The notes under the pieces are model-generated. The model was not told where the DNA came from and made no database searches. It saw only the letters and a list, made by a program, of their open reading frames with translations. A stretch of 64,000 bases of DNA from Armigeres subalbatus (Eukaryota > Arthropoda > Insecta > Diptera > Culicidae), in contig NC_085141.1 in assembly GCF_024139115.2 (NCBI RefSeq), positions 379,098,995-379,162,994 of the forward strand, given 5' to 3'. Positions within the stretch are counted from its first letter, which is position 1. Each line of letters opens with the position of its first letter. A program made the position numbers and the translations under genes. Shown here piece by piece: positions 34,303-46,465 of this stretch.

Positions 34303-34610
34303 GGAGCCAATAATCGAAATAATAACAAGTTGTGCAACCTCATCTGAGTGAATGTATGCATGCCAAGTAGCTTTAGTTGTTTTCATGGTATCAGGAACTA
34401 TGTATGACCTCGATACAGTTATGATTTGCAGATTAACGCCAAACGGGAGGCTGTTGGTATATGATTGCATTCCAAATAGTTCAAGTTGTTATCATTAGCT
34501 CTAGGCAGTTATTGCCAAGGTGTGCAACCTCATTTTGATTTATTCGCATTCCAAGTAGTTCTTGTTGTTATGTGTTCCAGGTAGTATACAAACTTCATTC
34601 ATATAACGTA
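34303..34610. repeat. ~140-bp tandem satellite, right part
   Basis: It continues the unit broken at 28553, with AATAATAACAAGTTGTGCAA, then CCAAGTAG and GTTGTT words as in the left part. About two diverged units are recognisable before the similarity fades near 34610. Confidence 0.8.
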
Positions 34611-37600
34611 CGAAACTGTTTATTCCTTGGAAATGCAAAATGTGAATAAATTAGAACGAGATAACTTCACGCCAAAAACGTTAGGACAAAACGGGCTAAT
34701 AGCGATGATCATGTACTGTGTTATTATAGTAATTCGTGTAAGCCTAGAAGCCTTACACCATAAATTTAGGGAATACAATAATACAGTAGAAAAGAAAGGA
34801 ATTTAGGGTGCTAAATGAATTACAATGCTGATATTCACATGGTTGATATCCTTGGTGATGTTTCACATCTGTAGCGGAACAAAGACACATTTCCTTGGAG
34901 AGACAACAACGAGAGGAAGACATACGGATGGGGTTTAACGGCGGGCATGGGGAGTGACGGCAAGATGAAGACATTCTTAAGGGATTATAATAGCAAAAGG
35001 GATGGGTGGACAATGGTTACAGTCTAACATCAGCAACTTTTAAGAATTGGTAGACAAAGGACATGTATTCGAGGGCAAGACCCGCCATCACTTCCGTAAT
35101 AGGCTTTGGTTGTTTTCCTCGGACCCGGAGATGTTCAGTTAGCGCAGATCTGGGGCCACGACATGATAGCCACGATAGATTTTTCTATCATAGAATAAAA
35201 ATGAATATCTGAACTACATTACTGTCTCTTAAAAACATCCTCTCTTATTGTCAAGCTTCATTTTCGATTCACGTTCTACATTTGCATTTTTCAACATTTC
35301 ATGGAACACTTCAAGTCGCCCAAAAGGCTTCATGAGAAACATGTGCATTGTGGACCATATTTGAAACTGATTAACTGAGAGTGAAATTTTCACACTTCAC
35401 CAGAAACCATTTTGGACAACACGGAAATATGTGTGTCTGTGTATGTAAGGCGGAAAAACAACATCCCATTGGCACCCATGCAAATAGTACATTACGTGTT
35501 TTGCCTCCCTCCCAGCGCTCCGCAGTATTCCCCCCGGAACTAGCGAGGGAAACCTCAAATCTGGAAACGTTGCAGCTTGCATGAACAGGAAACACGTTGG
35601 CGATGGCCTCCGAGCAAGCCATTTAAATGCAAATTTTAACACTTCTGAATTACTCAGCCAGCACCCTGCAGTCAGTCCCAATATTGGTCCCAATAGTCAG
35701 TGCCATGCCGGTGTTCGCCGGTTCGATGCATTCCAGTCAGACCGAGTGTGAATGTGACGGTCGGTGAGTCGAGATCAGTGACGAAACATTTTCCCAGGTG
35801 GGAAGATTTCGATGGTTCGATGGTGCGAGGGATGATAAATCCTTCAGCAAATAGTGGTGGTCGGCAGCATTCTATGGATCGGTTGGTCTATACGGAATAA
35901 AAGATGGGTGTAGAATTGACAAAATAATGATGTTTCAGTATGAATCATCTTCAGATGATATTCATTGAGTTTATTAAAATAATAAGCTCAAGCTTGAATT
36001 TGGACGATAGCATTAAGTAATACGTACGTCGAACAACATGAATTGGACACTTTTTCAGCCTTTGTGCTTCTTCTTTCTTCGAAACTGCTCAAGTATGCTG
36101 CACGACCTTGTTCATTTTTCAGAGCCTTGTTCCGATTTGCCACCGACATCATAAATCTTTTCCATCCGGTGAACTCGTTTCGTTCTTCTGATGAAGAACT
36201 ATGTATGGTGCTGGGTACACTCAAGATAGCAAACAACGTTCGACATAAACATCTCAACTTGGATAGACCACAACTAACGTATATACGATTGTGCATCTCT
36301 TCCATTCTGGAATGGAATCTAACGAAACATTCCTAAATTCGTGAAACTTGAATGTTTTCAAGGGTGAATCTTTCGGAGAATCGGCACCTTGTGTGTACAT
36401 GTGAAGCAGTATTTCCCAATTTCCCAAACCACGTGGTCCAAAAATGTTCATATGAAAAGATGTTCAATTCATATGAAAAGCGCATCTCTGAAGCTTTCAG
36501 TTCTAACAAACCATCGTTTGGAAACGTCTACCCGTACATAAATGAACACTCCAAAGAGAATGATTTTCAAGTCCATGTTTTTCGCCTAAAGAGGAGTATT
36601 ACCATCTCTACTACCTTACTGCACTCGCACCGACTGCCCCCAAACGTGTACAGTTTTTCATTATTAAAACATGTTGCAGTCGAAAATTCACGCTCTGCTG
36701 ACCTGATATGCAAACAACTTCTAGTCTACTGGGTATGTGATTGCGTAGAGTTTGCTCCGTGGGAGGCCAGAATCCGACAGGAGAAGCTTTGTCCGTGCCA
36801 GCGTGCTTGCTTGATGTTGTTCCCCCCGTTTTGATATATGCAATAGGGTTTGGAATGGCACGACACACACAGCCGAGGATGCTCTACGAATGATATTGTC
36901 CAGTTGCGAATCTATTTTGCCGGCCGGGTCGGGCTTGCTAAATAGAATCCCGTTGGCCAACATTACGCACACGATTGTCGGTTGGAATGTCCCATCATCA
37001 GTCGTATCCTGTCCACCGGAACCCGCTCTACGGGTAACATCCGGAACCCGATACTCCATGCAGTGTAAATTTTCCGAATATTTGAGAACGGGTTCCAAAT
37101 TCAATTGAATTTTTCATTAACCTTCCTAATAGGATTACCTCGCAATAGATGACTTATGTAGGAAACATAGCGGAACCGAGTTCGTTATTTCCAACAATTG
37201 AATGGAAATTGACTCAAGGCAATGCATCGAAACAGAGCCCAAAGCCATTGGGTAGGCATAGTACGATTTCAAGCTTTCGGTAGTTTTCCAATATTCATGC
37301 ATATGCTCATGATCGAGTCGAATGTCATAATCATCATCGCCCCGACATCGACATCGTGGTAGCCAGCAGGCAGCGACAACACCGCGCCCCAGTGCCGCAA
37401 ACTATGCATCGTTGTGTATTACGAATGGATGACTAAATTATAAAGCAATCAAGACCTGAAAGCTGCAACTTCAGTGAAGCCCAAAGGTGGCAGAGTGAAC
37501 GCTTGCAATGTTTTCATTTTGACAGTCAGATCGTTAATACAGTGGGTATTTGTACCATTTACCTAAAGCGTGCTTGCGACGAGTAGTGCCCTACCTCTGG

Positions 37601-37643
37601 TTCCGCCAGTTATGGTTACCATGTGTTCAAAATTATATAATAC
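34611..37643. other. Unassigned, possibly single-copy host sequence
   Basis: No transposon hallmark is seen over about 3 kb. Short frames are open on both strands without recognisable domains. One stretch (36838-37110) has coding-like composition on both strands and is listed separately. Confidence 0.4.
36838..37110. other. Candidate host exon, strand uncertain
   Basis: Frames are open across about 270 bases on both strands. The minus frame (within 36721-37104) reads MEYRVPDVTRRAGSGGQD and FQPTIVCVMLANGILF. The plus frame (from 36890) reads LLNRIPLANITHTIVGWN. On plus, a pyrimidine-rich tract ending TATGCAATAG at about 36846 could be a splice acceptor. GC content rises locally. No family is recognised, and double-strand openness makes either reading doubtful. 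Confidence 0.2.
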
Positions 37644-37651
37644 ATGTACAG

Positions 37652-38033
37652 TAGTCAGATCATTGTTTCAAATCAATGGTCTTTCGAAATCATTCGGGGT
37701 CCTAAACAACTGTGCAGAATTTGGGCCCGCTTTCCGCATCGCGTTTGAAGTTTGTATGGGAATTAGTATGGAAAAACGTACATCCTACAAACTAAATTCA
37801 AACGTATTGAATCTCGTGATTGGCGATCAATCGAAGCCGATGGGAGCAAAAATGCAAACAATTACGTTTTTCCATACTAATCTTCATATAAATTTGAAAC
37901 GCGATGCGGAAAGAGGCAACCAATTGAGTCCATCTTTTGCATAGTTGATTGGGTTCCCAAAACGAGTCAGAAAAACCTTGATCTTACTTGATTGGATGAA
38001 GTTTTTTTTTTCATACAGCTGCGCCCCACTCTA
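37652..38033. mobile_element. hAT-type MITE, short relative of 10661-12192
   Basis: The interior matches the subterminal parts of the 10661-12192 element on both sides (for example CAACTGTGCAGAATTTGGGC). The right end CGCCCCACTCTA is kept; the left end has decayed to TAGTCAGATC. The flanks ATGTACAG (37644-37651) and ACGTACAG (38034-38041) match at seven of eight bases, consistent with an 8-bp duplication. Confidence 0.85.
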
Positions 38034-38089
38034 ACGTACAGGTATACCTCGAATTATTTTGAATTCGAAATATTTTTTTGACGTAAGCT

Positions 38090-38165
38090 ATGTTCTGGGT
38101 GTAAAATGAAAATTTCAAAATTAAGGACCGTCACGAAATCTTGTAAGATGCTGAACGCTTATGAC
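38090..38165. repeat. Dispersed repeat shared with 51949-52010
   Basis: GGGTGTAAAATGAAAATTTC and GGACCGTCACGAAATC occur here. Their reverse complements lie near 51955-52010, and a related GGGACCGTCACGAAA occurs near 54485. The family is unknown. Confidence 0.7.
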
Positions 38166-38404
38166 ACATTTATCTATTCATGGATTTTCTAACGCCTCGG
38201 TAACTCTCCATTAATTTGCCAGTTTTATTGAAACTTGAAACTATCAACGTTAAACTACTGAACATTTAAATTCTTTCCAAACCCAGTAAAAAATTCAGAT
38301 CCAACCAATTCTGTCCATGCATCCCCAATACGGACATCAGTATGATGTAAGTTACGGTCCTTTTGGCCCTTCGCTCTATTTTTCTACGCATAAAAAAAAG
38401 TGTT
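38166..38404. other. Unassigned short spacer
   Basis: No feature is recognised between the dispersed repeat and the Jockey copy. Confidence 0.4.
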
Positions 38405-39300
38405 TCGTGCGCGTGCATCTCATATCAGTTCGTGACAGCAGCGCGCGTGGACGTGATTTTTGCTCGCTGATCGCGAAGGGGCTGAAATGTACTTTTCGTC
38501 TCTGCAGCGAGGGTGTGAAAGTGAGGCCAGCAAATGAGGATCATCATCAATCCGTCGTGTAGTTCCTCGAGGTCCACAAGTATGAGTACTACACTCATGA
38601 CCAACCCAGCACGAAGCCGTTCAAGGCTTTGCTGCGAGGGCTCCACGACATGAAGGAAGAAGATCTCATTGCGGAACTCGAGAGCTGCGGCCTGAAGCCA
38701 GTGGCCGTGCACAAGATCGCTCGTCACGACAAGACGAGGAGATATCGCGACCAGCTTTACCTGGTCCATCTGGAGCACGGCTCCACCACGTGGAAGGACC
38801 TGAAGCTGGTCGGCGTTATAAACTACATCGCCGTTGACTGAGAGTGCATCACCTGCTTCAATTTCGGGCACGGCATAAGGAACTGCTCTATGAAGCCACG
38901 CTGCAACAAGTGTGGCGAACCCATCCGACCAAACAGCGCGACAAGATGGAGGTGGCTGATTCCAAGTGCGCCAACTGTTGCGACAAACCGGGCTACATCC
39001 AAGGACTGTCCAAAGCGGGCGGCGTTTTTGGATATCCGAAAGAAGGCTTCCACCAGGATCCTGCCGAAGAAGAACCGTGTTCCTGCTTACAACGAGGTGA
39101 ACTTTCCAGCCATCCCGGCTCCCCGTCTTGGGATTCCAGTCCTCCCACCGTTACAACCGCACAAGTGACTGGCAGCGGCAGCTGCGTTGTTTCAAGCTCC
39201 AGCACCATGCCAATATTCACGCAGCTCGACACTCGGCTGCGCGGATGTAAAACTCGTTTAGATCAGGTCTTTACTCTTGGCATGTTCATTATTGAAAAAG
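38405..39300 (+). pseudogene. Jockey ORF1 remnant
   Basis: Recognisable ORF1 parts are GLKCTFRLCSEGVKV (38478-38522), HKYEYY, LLRGLHDMKEEDL, AVHKIARHD and LEHGSTTWKDLKL. A stop replaces a residue after QSVV (near 38560), and a deletion with a stop precedes CFNFGHGIRNC. The frame then shifts more than once through the Lys/Pro-rich region, ending at FDQVFTLGMFIIE before ORF2. Confidence 0.85.
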
Positions 39301-40430
39301 GCTGCTCGGATGGGCCTGGTCAGCTGGAACGCTTGCTCGCCCAAGAGCAAAAACATCGAACTGGCTGATTTCCTCCAGGAGAAGGAGATCGACGTGGTTA
39401 TCATCGAAACGCACCAAAAACCGGAGGTGAGCGTCCACATCCCGGACTTTCGTATCGTGCGCCTCGACCGGCCAGGGAAGGTGGTGTGGCCATCGCTCTT
39501 CGCTACAACATCAACTGTCGCCTGCTGTCAAGCTTCCAGCTGAACATCATCAGGCCATCGGTACCGAAGTGACCACTTCCGTCGGCACAATCACACTCAT
39601 CGTGGCGTACTGCCCAACTCAACCTGAAGCCGGCGATAATTCTTCGGCCGCCCTTCGGAGGGACATCGTCAAGCTAACATCATTGCCGGCAACCTGAATG
39701 CCAACGTCCGGCGTCCATTCGACTATCGACTCATACATCATCAACATGAACGACCACATCTCGCAGCCAGTCAGTTGTCTACCAAGAACTTAGCTCGGAT
39801 CACTATCCGGTGCGGTGGTGGTGGAAGTGGGCTCCTCGGTTAATCGGCATCAGCTGTCCCGGCGAAACTATCATCGAGCCTGAAGCAATTGATCAGCAGC
39901 TGAGTTCCATCGAGGAGGCGATCTCGATGGCCCGAGAACAACATGTACCGACGGTTCGGCAGGTAAGCCTAAACATCGATACACTCACCAAAGATTTGAA
40001 TCGATTGCGGAATGTCACTAGCGGGCAGCTTCAGCGTACTGGACTGCCTGAGCTTAAGTAAGGCACGCTGCTATCGAATCACAAAAAATATCAAGGAGAG
40101 AATGGTGGACCTCAGGAACAGTGATTTCTCCAATAAAATCCGCGGTTTTCCAGACTGCACAAAGCTGTCCTGGAAAATGACTAAAATCAGAGCCTTGGCC
40201 CATTCCGCCTTTGATCCCAGTAGACAATAAAGGCTCTAAGGATCGGTTGATAACTCCTGCAGAGAAGGTCGCTGAAATAGCCCACACTTCGTCAGCCCTC
40301 ACAATCTTGGGCAATACATCATCAGTCCATATGAAGCAGCCGTTAACGAGTTTGCAAACAACATTAACCTGACTCCCAATGACTTCTCGGAGGAGTTGGA
40401 GATATCAGCTGGCGCATTGGAACTCCTGCA
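39277..40430 (+). pseudogene. Jockey ORF2 remnant, endonuclease and linker
   Basis: Starts at MACSLLKKAARMGLVSWNAC. The blocks for LEEKEIDV, RIVRLDRP and YCPTQ follow. The central endonuclease (around the AGDLNAKH block) is largely deleted near 39680-39720. SSDHYPV-like coding and the linker, including the DTLTKDLNRLRNVT block, remain in shifted frames. No function is retained. Confidence 0.8.
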
Positions 40431-41640
40431 GCGGACCGACCGACGGAGCGGCGCATTGGAACTCCTGAGACCCGGAATGACCCGGGCCTCTGCTTTTCAA
40501 TCTGTTCACCTCCGAAATGCCAGAACCTCCAGAAGGCTGCATTCTATCTTTGTTCGCTGATGACACCTTCATCGTCTACAATGGTAGAGTGATCAGAGTG
40601 CTAGGCTAAACTCTAACGAGGCCCGGATGCCCTGACAGAGTACCTCACCAGCTGGAAGATCTGTATCAACGCGGCGAAGACCCAGGTCATCATTTTCCCC
40701 CACTCTAAATCCCCTAAACATGTTCCGCCGGGGGACTGTCAAATCATCCTCAATGGCACGACTGTGGAATGGGCCAATAAGGTCGACTACCTTGGCTTGA
40801 CCCTCGACAGCAAGTTTATTTATTTTTTTTTATTCCTTTATTTATTTGTTAGGCACTCTGTGTTACTGTGCCGAGATCTACTGTGGTATTCTGCTGTACA
40901 GAATCCACACAGAATCTATTTTTAAATTTCCATTACCATTATTCTTTTCGGTGCCAGTCCATCTTGTCGTGAGTCCATTGTGTCCGTTTGTCCATGTCGT
41001 ATATCCATTGATCGTTGCATTGTTCGGTTGCCATTTATCCGGGTAACGTTGGAGGAATGCCTCCGAGAAGAACAAGTTGTCAGTCGTCATGAGGCAGCCG
41101 TGACGGTAAGGCGCGTACCCCAAACGCCACCGTATAGGCTACGGATCTGGCGACTGACAAGGGTTTGGTGGAGGGGCTGGGAATCGAACCCATGACCATT
41201 CGCTTGTAAGGCGAACGTGTAGCCAACTACGCTACGGGACCCCCCTTAAGTTTATTTTCCGGCAACAGGTTTAAAAGACGGTGACAAAGTGTAACCTTTT
41301 GTTGAAACTACTGTACCCTTTGATCAGCCGTCGGTCGTCATTGTCCCTGAAAAATAAGCTTGCTGTCTACGAGCAAATTATCCTCGCTGTGGTCGAATAC
41401 GGCATGCCGGCCTGAGAGAGCTGCGCAAAAACTTATCATCTGAATCTTCAACTAGTTCAAAGTAAGTTCCTGAGGATGATACTCAACACTCCTCCCAGGA
41501 CACGTTCTTCTGAGGTCCTCCGCCTGACCGGGATGAAAACTCTCGAAGAACGCTTTGGTAAGAGTACTTGCTTGCACTATGACCAGCCTGTGATCCGGAA
41601 GCTCGTCCCCAACGCTTTGGCGCTGGCTATTTTTTAAAGT
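40431..41640 (+). pseudogene. Jockey ORF2 remnant, RT palm/thumb, interrupted by SINE
   Basis: The reading jumps from the linker to LFADDTFIVYNGRVI near 40550, so RT fingers and palm A are missing. It continues through LTSWKICINAAKTQVII and LNGTTVEWANK to the SINE at 40822, and resumes at 41258 with the thumb (LLYPLISRRSSLSL-like coding). Similarity ends near 41600-41640. Confidence 0.85.
40822..41247 (-). mobile_element. tRNA-derived SINE in minus orientation
   Basis: On the minus strand the head at about 41245-41170 is tRNA-like: box A-like TAGCGTAGTTGGCTAC and box B GGGTTCGATTCCC. The 3' tail is A-rich (the T run at 40822-40830 on plus). AAGTTTATTT at 40812-40821 and 41248-41257 is the target-site duplication. 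The uninterrupted site exists in the minus-strand Jockey copy near 58375-58400. The family differs from the SINE at 10896-11516. Confidence 0.9.
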
Positions 41641-43833
41641 GCAAAACACGATCACTTGACGATGGCGACAGTTCAATCGAAACAATGCCATCGGTATCAA
41701 AAGCACGAGTACATTTTGGCGGGCGGTCGCTGCAAAAATAATGTTCACCAAGGCGCGTCTTCAGTGATTTTGGATAGAGTTCTCATATAAAGAAACAAAA
41801 CTCAACTACTTATATTTTACAAAACTCAAGGATTCATCAAATTAGGCTTAATTACATAAATATTTCAGTTACTTTTAAAACGTAAATGTTAAATTGTTGT
41901 ATCAAACAAATTGACCCAGTAGCATAAAAACCAAAAGAGTAATATTCATGCATGATGGCATCCCCTATTTCACCAAACTGTTTCACGTAGTTTACGTCGG
42001 GTGGTCGTGTCTTGCATACAATCCTTATGATTTCTTTTTTTTATGTTTTTTTCAAACACGTAATTTTAACAGAATTCCTTGAGACCCATTTGTGCACAAA
42101 AGCTAAAAAAAATAAAAAGTTGCATTCGACATTACCCACTGATCTCTATTTGATTTGATTCCGGTCGGTCATTACACTAAAATGTAATGAAGAAAATGGT
42201 GGTTTGAATTAAAATGGTTGGTATCTCAACTAAATGTGAGAAAGGCACTATCACTAGTAGGCGAATTAATTTATTTTTCTTGACACAGGTCGCAGAACAA
42301 AGGTAAAAAAAGCATCTGTAGATATTTCGCAATGAGTTGTATCGATACCGAACTCCGAATGCTAGGATATATTAGATGTGTACTGAGGGTCGTGGGTTCG
42401 AGTCCCATCGAAGGGAAAGTGGTTACCTCCAATGCATTGTTCAAATCAATATCGTCCACATAATGTACATATTCACATATGAGTTTTCAGAACATAGAAA
42501 AACACCTATCTTTATTTTATGACTGATGATTACCTCATGTCCTTCACAAATTCAAAAACCCCGTGAAAGAAAATGAAATCCATATGATAAGACCTCGGAC
42601 TCGTGGTGGAGCTTCCAAATTCCGCTGAATTGGATTCTCTCTGCCACTGAGGCAAAGCGTTTCAAACGAGGGATAAAAACGGTGGAATAATTCACATCTT
42701 CTCGGAAGCGCCATCCTCGTCCATTAATTACAGTCTCGGCTTTCAGGACCAGAGCACGAACTGCAGCTTGTTCAAGGTTCAAGTTTTAATCCAGTTGTTT
42801 GTTAGCGCGACATGCACACCGCACCAGCATTCAGCATCCTACACCGGCTCGTAATTGACTTTCTCCCAGGAGGGTCCACCGACCGGCGGCGGCATCCACA
42901 CTGTCCGTACTTTGGTTGGAGCTTTCGTAAGGTTCGTATCGTTGTAGTTGAGCCCAAACTTCCCAACCTGCACATGATTCACCGAGAGTGTTAACACGGC
43001 TTCACAATTTGCTAATTTATGTGGCACCTTTGTTGTTGTTGTTGTCGTCGTCGTTGTTAGGGTGGATGTCTGGAGTCTGGGGTTGAGCTTTGCTCTGCCC
43101 CAAAGGGACTTTATCCGTACGGTAAACACCCGGTGCTGGAGTCAAATTAGATGGACAAGCAACCTGATATTTGGGCACATCAGGATTTAGGTGTCTGTAA
43201 GCGTAATTCGTCTAGATACAGGTTAGATAAATCATGTACCTATATTCTGAAGACTGATGACGGAATTTGCCTTGTAGGCCTTATTAAGCTTAATGTGTCG
43301 TGTAGGAGGTGTAATCATATGCATAAATGGAACAGTAACAACAATGTCGACTTCAGGAAATAGGAACTTCTCGTTGAAGCGATTCCTTAATAAGCATTCT
43401 GCTTTGAGATCTAGTTTTTAATTTGCTCATGAAAAAAAGGCAAACATGCCAATGTTGTGTTTTCATGTTTATTTTTTCTCATGCAAGGAACTTTTTGAAT
43501 GAATGTCATCATCATCAATACGTTACTGTTAGGTAACAATCAAGTGGTGGAATTAAATGGAAGAATACTAACTTGTCTTATGATCGTGGGTTGTGACTTT
43601 TGAAAAAAAGTGGGTGACTTTTTTTTCCTCATCGTAATTCAAATCATGATAGCATGGAATTAAAATGAACTGCGCTTTATGTCTTAATTATGAATAAGTA
43701 AGTTAAATCCGACTAATTTTAATTTAAATGAGAAAACCCATACATTGATTACATGGTAAGAAAATTATTTTGAGCTTTTTGGTGGAATGTCTTCACTTGT
43801 CATAAGACGAGGTATGGGTAGTATTATTCTATG
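41641..43833. other. Unassigned sequence
   Basis: No recognisable gene. It contains a SINE-like box B near 42394 (listed separately) and a GTT/GTC simple repeat at about 43029-43060. Confidence 0.4.
42330..42465 (+). mobile_element. Possible tRNA-derived SINE fragment
   Basis: GGGTTCGAGTCCC (42394-42406) is a good RNA polymerase III B box inside GGTCGTGGGTTCGAGTCCCA. A convincing A box and tRNA fold are not present upstream, so this is not a tRNA gene. A truncated SINE is the likeliest source. Confidence 0.45.
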
Positions 43834-44031
43834 TACACCCGATTCTTTTTTTACACGGGGGATGCGTTCCGTATAAAAAAAGTTTTCAGTTCAAAATTTG
43901 AAAATCCGTGTAAAGTTTTATGATTTCTCGACGAATCATGCAAAATGGAGCAACTTTGCAAACATTTTGTATGGGATTTTTTTTTAAACGGCCGTGTAAA
44001 AAAAATCCGTGTAAAAACAGAATCGAGTGTA
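43834..44031. mobile_element. MITE with TACACCCGATTC ends
   Basis: The left end TACACCCGATTCTTTTTTTA and the right end, which reads TACACTCGATTCTGTTTTTA on the minus strand, are imperfect inverted repeats. Interior blocks GTGTAAA/TTTACAC repeat. The target-site duplication may be TA, but the case is weak. Confidence 0.6.
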
Positions 44032-44098
44032 ATTCCACAACTCAAACGGTGGAATTAGATGGGATAGTATAGGGGTATGCGATAACACACTTTTTCCT

Positions 44099-44121
44099 AA
44101 CGAAACGAAACGAAACGAAAT
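44099..44121. repeat. ACGAA microsatellite
   Basis: Four ACGAA-type pentamers follow in a row inside the left end of the outer hAT element. Related CGAAACGAAAC words recur at 44148-44160, 44224-44237 and 48249-48262. Confidence 0.85.
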
Positions 44122-44472
44122 TTAAAATGTCTATGTTGATTCGGATCGAAACGAAACGAAATATAGATTTCTTTCGAGACTTCGAAACGATACGAAATCG
44201 AGGTTCATTTAATTCGAAATTTTTCGAAACGAAACGAAATTATGATTTTTTTTTCCGCGGAATTTTTATTGAATTGGTTTTACATTACGTACGCAATTCT
44301 GATTTGATTGATATTTATTGTAAACGAAATTATTTTGAAAACAAGAAGATGAAAACTGTGTTTCAAATCAATCCAACGCAAGATCAATGTGCTTCGTTTA
44401 ATAATCTTCTAAAACACGATCGATTCCGCACTAAATAATTTTGTGCTCTTTGATGCAGACATTAGTTTTATC

Positions 44473-46154
44473 CATTGGCGTAACTATAGGCCCAACTAGG
44501 ATCCAAATAGCCCCCCGCTCGAATTTTTGCTACTTCGCATAAGTATTGCACATATCTAGCTGTCTGAGCTTAACTACAGATAATGAATTTTATTCATCTT
44601 CTCTCTTTTCAAATCTGTTGAATCTGTTTTTGGTTTCAGGTTTTTGAATTTCGAATAATTCAGGACCAAAAAACATTTTTTTTTTATTTTTGAAAACCAC
44701 AGGGTTTGAATCCAAAGGAGAAAGACAAAATCTTTCACTTTTATGTCTGTATACTCTCTAGATAGGTGGTATACCGTGAGAGACGTTTTTAGGAATCTGT
44801 TGCGATAATGAACTGATTCGGGGGCTATGCCTCATGATAAAGGCCATATCAAAATTATATCAACATACGTTATTATGTTGCAAATTTGTGATGCAGGATG
44901 TTGTTAAAAGATCTAAATTTATATAAAAAATAACACTACTTTAAACAAAAAGATTTCAAATTATGCTACAGTTTTATCACAAAGATAACATATTCTGTTA
45001 GAAATTTATAACAGAATCAGATACATAATATATTGTTTAGTGTGTAGTTGAAAATTTTTACAGGACGTTATAGGTCTCAGAATTGTGTTCATCATCAGAA
45101 TTTTTTGTATTTGTCTGAACATGATTATTTGTCAAGAACATGAAACTAAGCCTTTGCCAATTTGGCAATCTTTTTAAATTATATCAACGTATGATGATCT
45201 ATTTGGCTTGAAGACTTTAGCATGCTTAGATGACCGAAGAATTTCAAACAAATCCTGATTTTATCAATCAAATTTCTCAGCAAATGAGCAATATTTAAAA
45301 ACTTTCAAGTTTTCTTGAAGTTTTGTGGAAAACAATTATGATCTCATGCTTTTTAAAATAGACCTATAAGGCGCAGAATCAAAAATGTGATACAATATTT
45401 CAATACCAAATATGACTCATCTGCCTTCGTAAACAAAGATTCAAACGTCGATTTGGCGATTCTGATAGCACTCCCACGCAAATCAACCCTATCAACACGT
45501 ATGTGAAGGCTCCTGCTACGCGTTGATGCTGTTGGTTTGCTTGGGAGTGCTATCAGAATCGCCAAATCGTCGTTTGAATATTTGTTTACAAAAGCAGATA
45601 AGTCATCTTGAAAATTTGATATTGATTTCATATGCATCTATCCAATTCAGGAATTTCCGATTTGTCTGGTAAAGTGTTTTAGGGATTTCGTAATGCTGAT
45701 ATTTCTTGAAAATTTTAAATGTTCAATCACCAATTTAGGCTTCTCTATTTTCGACAAAGTTTTGGCAAATCTCTCAGATTTTAAAGAGAGGTAATTTAAA
45801 TTTTGATAAGAAAGAACTTGGAATGCTGTTGGATGGATTATAAAAGTCCACAAATCCAATTTCCAATCCAATCCAATTTTGCTTTGCTAAGGCTCGTATG
45901 ATTTTTTCACGACTTTTCTTTTTTGATGGGCTGAGTGTCGTGGACCATAATTTATAATGTTCAAGTCGTCAATGGATGTGTTGTATGTAAATAGGTCAAT
46001 GTTTGTTTGGTCGGCCAACTTGCGAACAATATATACCTACTAGTTGTTTTGAGCATTGAACGAAAACGAAAACTTAATTGTTTTGAGTGAAAAAGTAGAA
46101 ATAATTAAAAAAAAAGTTAGACCCCCCTAGAACTTTCCATTAGTTACGCCAATG
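44473..46154. mobile_element. Nested hAT-type element 1
   Basis: The inverted ends CATTGGCGTAACTA (44473) and TAGTTACGCCAATG (to 46154) are exact. The 8-base duplication GTTTTATC lies at 44465-44472 and 46155-46162. The 1682-bp body has no transposase frame and contains a foldback MITE at 45401-45630. Confidence 0.95.
45401..45630. mobile_element. Foldback MITE, copy A
   Basis: Two arms of roughly 95 bases are reverse complements with several mismatches, for example GATTTGGCGATTCTGATAGC against GCTATCAGAATCGCCAAATC. It is closely related to the element at 50530-50760. The minus-strand frame 45353-45637 lies across it and is not a gene. Confidence 0.85.
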
Positions 46155-46465
46155 GTTTTATCACTTCGCGTTCTTCCACACTAGCAGGCGTGATCAGCAT
46201 CAACACGATCGATTGCGCACTGGTAAAACAAATTTCTGCTACGCGATCATTCCGCATTCATATTGTGCAAATAGTAAAAAAAATATCACAAAATTTTAAT
46301 CATGGAAACACTGAAGACGTTTTATAGAAGAAAACTACTTACATATTTGTCGACTAAGAATGGGGTGAGTAAGCGTTAATCGAAAAATTTGTATAACCTA
46401 AAGTTTTGAAAACAACTTAACGATTTAGTTCAGCGGCGCAGCCAAAATTTTTTTATGATATAAAG

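Larger units (their letters stand above)
38405..41640 (+). mobile_element. Degenerate Jockey-clade LINE (Juan-like), plus strand
   Basis: The segment is colinear with the minus-strand Jockey element at 57828-62018 but heavily decayed. ORF1 zinc-knuckle and ORF2 endonuclease blocks are recognisable, then RT fingers, then a gap that removes palm A, then the FADD block and thumb. It contains a duplicated GGCGCATTGGAACTCCTG near 40410-40470 and a SINE at 40822-41247. Many stops, shifts and deletions are present. Confidence 0.9.

Noticed and set aside
38425..38871. 148-codon minus frame
   Set aside because: It is the antisense of the Jockey ORF1 remnant.
41170..41247. tRNA gene on minus (tRNA-Val-like)
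   Set aside because: It is the head of a SINE with its own target duplication and A-rich tail inside a LINE.
45353..45637. 94-codon frame on minus
   Set aside because: It spans the two arms of a foldback MITE; similar coding appears at 50508-50747 for the same reason.
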